This document shows positions 62,982 to 64,000 of a DNA stretch of 64,000 nucleotides, one piece after another. The DNA comes from Streptomyces sp. NBC_01232 (GTDB lineage: Bacteria; Actinomycetota; Actinomycetes; Streptomycetales; Streptomycetaceae). Where the stretch lies: contig NZ_CP108518.1 of NCBI RefSeq assembly GCF_035989885.1, forward strand, positions 7,307,001 to 7,371,000, given 5' to 3'. Positions within the stretch are counted from its first letter, which is position 1. Each line of letters opens with the position of its first letter. The notes below the pieces were generated by a model. That model ran no database searches. It saw nothing but the letters and a program-made list of their open reading frames with translations, and had not been told where the DNA came from. A program made the translations under genes and the position numbers.

Positions 62982-63608
62982 ATGACTGATGTGCACGCGG
63001 ACCCGACGGGGCCTCAGCCGCCCCGACGTGCGAAGCGGTGGGTCATTCTCGGCACGGCAGCGGCAGTGATCGCGGGGATGGCGATCGCCGTTCCCGCTCT
63101 CGCGGACTCCAAGCCCGACAGCGAGAAGGAGGAGACGCTGCTGCGGACCACGGCCCAGAAGGTGGGGGTCACGAGGAGTTACGCGAACCCGAAATCCAAC
63201 CTTTCGCTCACCGCGGGAGGAGTGGGTCCCAGTGGCAAGGGCGAGGTCTTCGCAAGGATTGGAGGCGTGAACGAGAACGTCCAGTCGTGGAACTTCCTCC
63301 GCGACAAGATCATTTCTAGGGGCGCAAGTTCCGGAGACAACCTGCGCTGCCTCGAGAGCGACAGCGGCGGGAATGTCTTCATCGCGAAGTGTGTCACCGG
63401 AAAAGATTCGCAGAAGTGGGCGCACAAGCTCGCTCAGAAGGCCCCTGGTGCTTTCCGTGACCAGGTCCGGATTCAGAACTTCCAGAGCAAGAAATGCCTG
63501 ACCATCGGCAGTGCCACAGGCCGAGGCACCGCTGAGGTCGCGGCCAAGGACTGCAAGGACGAGGCAACGTCGCAGCGTTGGGTGGTCGCGTCGTTCACGA
63601 ACGAGTAG
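62982..63608 (+). CDS. Exported protein with ricin-type beta-trefoil repeats
   Basis: A 208-residue protein. A cytoplasmic start (PPRRAKR) precedes one hydrophobic helix and ALAD, a signal peptide or anchor. The mature part holds two ricin-like repeats with QxW-type motifs SQKWAHK and SQRWVVAS and Cys pairs (LRCLESDSG, IAKCVTG, KKCLTIGS, AKDCKDE). It is a small single beta-trefoil unit of unknown ligand, often a carbohydrate. A 199-base gap precedes it and the partial secreted gene follows by 112 bases. Confidence 0.72.
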   Translation: MTDVHADPTGPQPPRRAKRWVILGTAAAVIAGMAIAVPALADSKPDSEKEETLLRTTAQKVGVTRSYANPKSNLSLTAGGVGPSGKGEVFARIGGVNENVQSWNFLRDKIISRGASSGDNLRCLESDSGGNVFIAKCVTGKDSQKWAHKLAQKAPGAFRDQVRIQNFQSKKCLTIGSATGRGTAEVAAKDCKDEATSQRWVVASFTNE

Positions 63609-63720
63609 TCGGCACCTGAAGGGGTCTGGCAGCCGGTCGGCTGTCAGACCCCGCAAGCCGCCCTATCCCGAGCGTAGGGACTACGAGAGGGCGACGAAAT
63701 GGCTCTGCGGAGGAGAGGGA

Positions 63721-64000
63721 ATGAAGGGACCTGAACGCAACCGTCCGACATGGGGCCGGCGTGATGTGCTGCGCGGAGGGGTCGCGCTGAGCGCAGTGGC
63801 GGTCGCGGGCGGCGCCGCCACCGCACTCGCGCCGCCCGCTCGGGCTGCCGGCCCGGCGGGAATGCCGACGTACCGATATCTGCGCGACGCACTGGCCATG
63901 CCCTTGAACTACAACCGTACCGGCGAGTTCATCTTCCCGACCATCCGGGGAGTGTTCGACAAGATCAGTGATCCGCGCTCCAAGTACTACCTCTACTACG
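63721..64000 (+). CDS. Tat-exported protein, N-terminal part (runs off the right edge)
   Basis: From ATG 63721 (GGAGGAGAGGG upstream) 93 codons are open to the edge. A twin-arginine signal appears as GRRDVLRGGVALSAVAVAGG with a cleavage-like APPARA near residue 40. The mature start reads YRYLRDALAMPLNYNRTGEF and ends SKYYLYY at the edge. The YYLYY strand is typical of the first blade of a glycosidase beta-propeller, but the remainder is outside the window, so the enzyme class is only a guess. Confidence 0.6.
   Translation, partial: MKGPERNRPTWGRRDVLRGGVALSAVAVAGGAATALAPPARAAGPAGMPTYRYLRDALAMPLNYNRTGEFIFPTIRGVFDKISDPRSKYYLYY

Overview
The window is high-GC actinobacterial DNA, most likely from a Streptomyces chromosome. 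The signs are GC-rich third codon positions, frequent GTG and TTG starts with AGGAGG-type ribosome binding sites, a partial ergothioneine gene (egtA), Streptomyces-typical families (DUF6230, DUF6114, Imm49, DUF2087, SARP regulators, LAxTG sortase substrates), a DmdR-type iron box, and many secreted hydrolases. I recognised no rRNA, tRNA, CRISPR array or insertion sequence.

Left part, 1-24,700, is mostly housekeeping or common Streptomyces content. It holds partial egtA, a bacterial-type poly(ADP-ribose) glycohydrolase, an Imm49 protein, an orphan PemK/MazF toxin, a small membrane protein coupled to a lipoprotein, an amidase, and an alpha/beta hydrolase next to a 7-bp tandem repeat. It continues with a divergent MFS/LacI pair around a 33-bp near-perfect palindrome, a thiolase plus aldehyde dehydrogenase, thioredoxin plus a disulfide-reductase-like flavoprotein, and an iron-box operon of a secreted protein and a LAxTG-anchored surface protein. 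It ends with a phosphodiesterase, the DUF6230-DUF6114-secreted protein operon, a MerR regulator, RlmG, a TPR protein and pirin.

Middle part, about 25,200-38,050, is the most interesting region: a biosynthetic cluster with every gene on the minus strand, headed by a SARP regulator. Reading in transcription order: SARP, QueC, QueD, QueE, a dedicated GTP cyclohydrolase I (FolE), a SAM methyltransferase, a LysA-like decarboxylase, a DapC-like aminotransferase, a DapD-like acyltransferase, an IPNS-like Fe(II) oxygenase, an ATP-grasp ligase, an MFS exporter and a frame-broken MurB relic. The first half makes preQ0 (a 7-deazapurine). The second half has the gene logic of tabtoxin biosynthesis: lysine-pathway paralogues, a C1 transfer enzyme, an oxygenase, an ATP-grasp peptide ligase and an exporter, but no beta-lactam synthetase. 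I infer an undescribed hybrid or composite cluster.

Right part, about 38,100-64,000, is accessory and regulatory. Gene debris (LuxR/LAL, TetR and MFS relics) surrounds a MarR, a zinc-finger protein and a PadR-ABC-FtsX export operon. Then come alpha/beta hydrolases, two homologous STAND-type ATPase regulators on opposite strands flanking a FAD oxidoreductase and an ECF sigma factor, and a lipoprotein serine protease. A MarR regulon with three palindromic operators controls a quinone oxidoreductase and probably an esterase and a cupin protein. A second FAD oxidoreductase, a SARP/BTAD-TPR regulator, a dehalogenase-like hydrolase, a ricin-type lectin-like secreted protein and the start of a Tat-exported protein complete the window.
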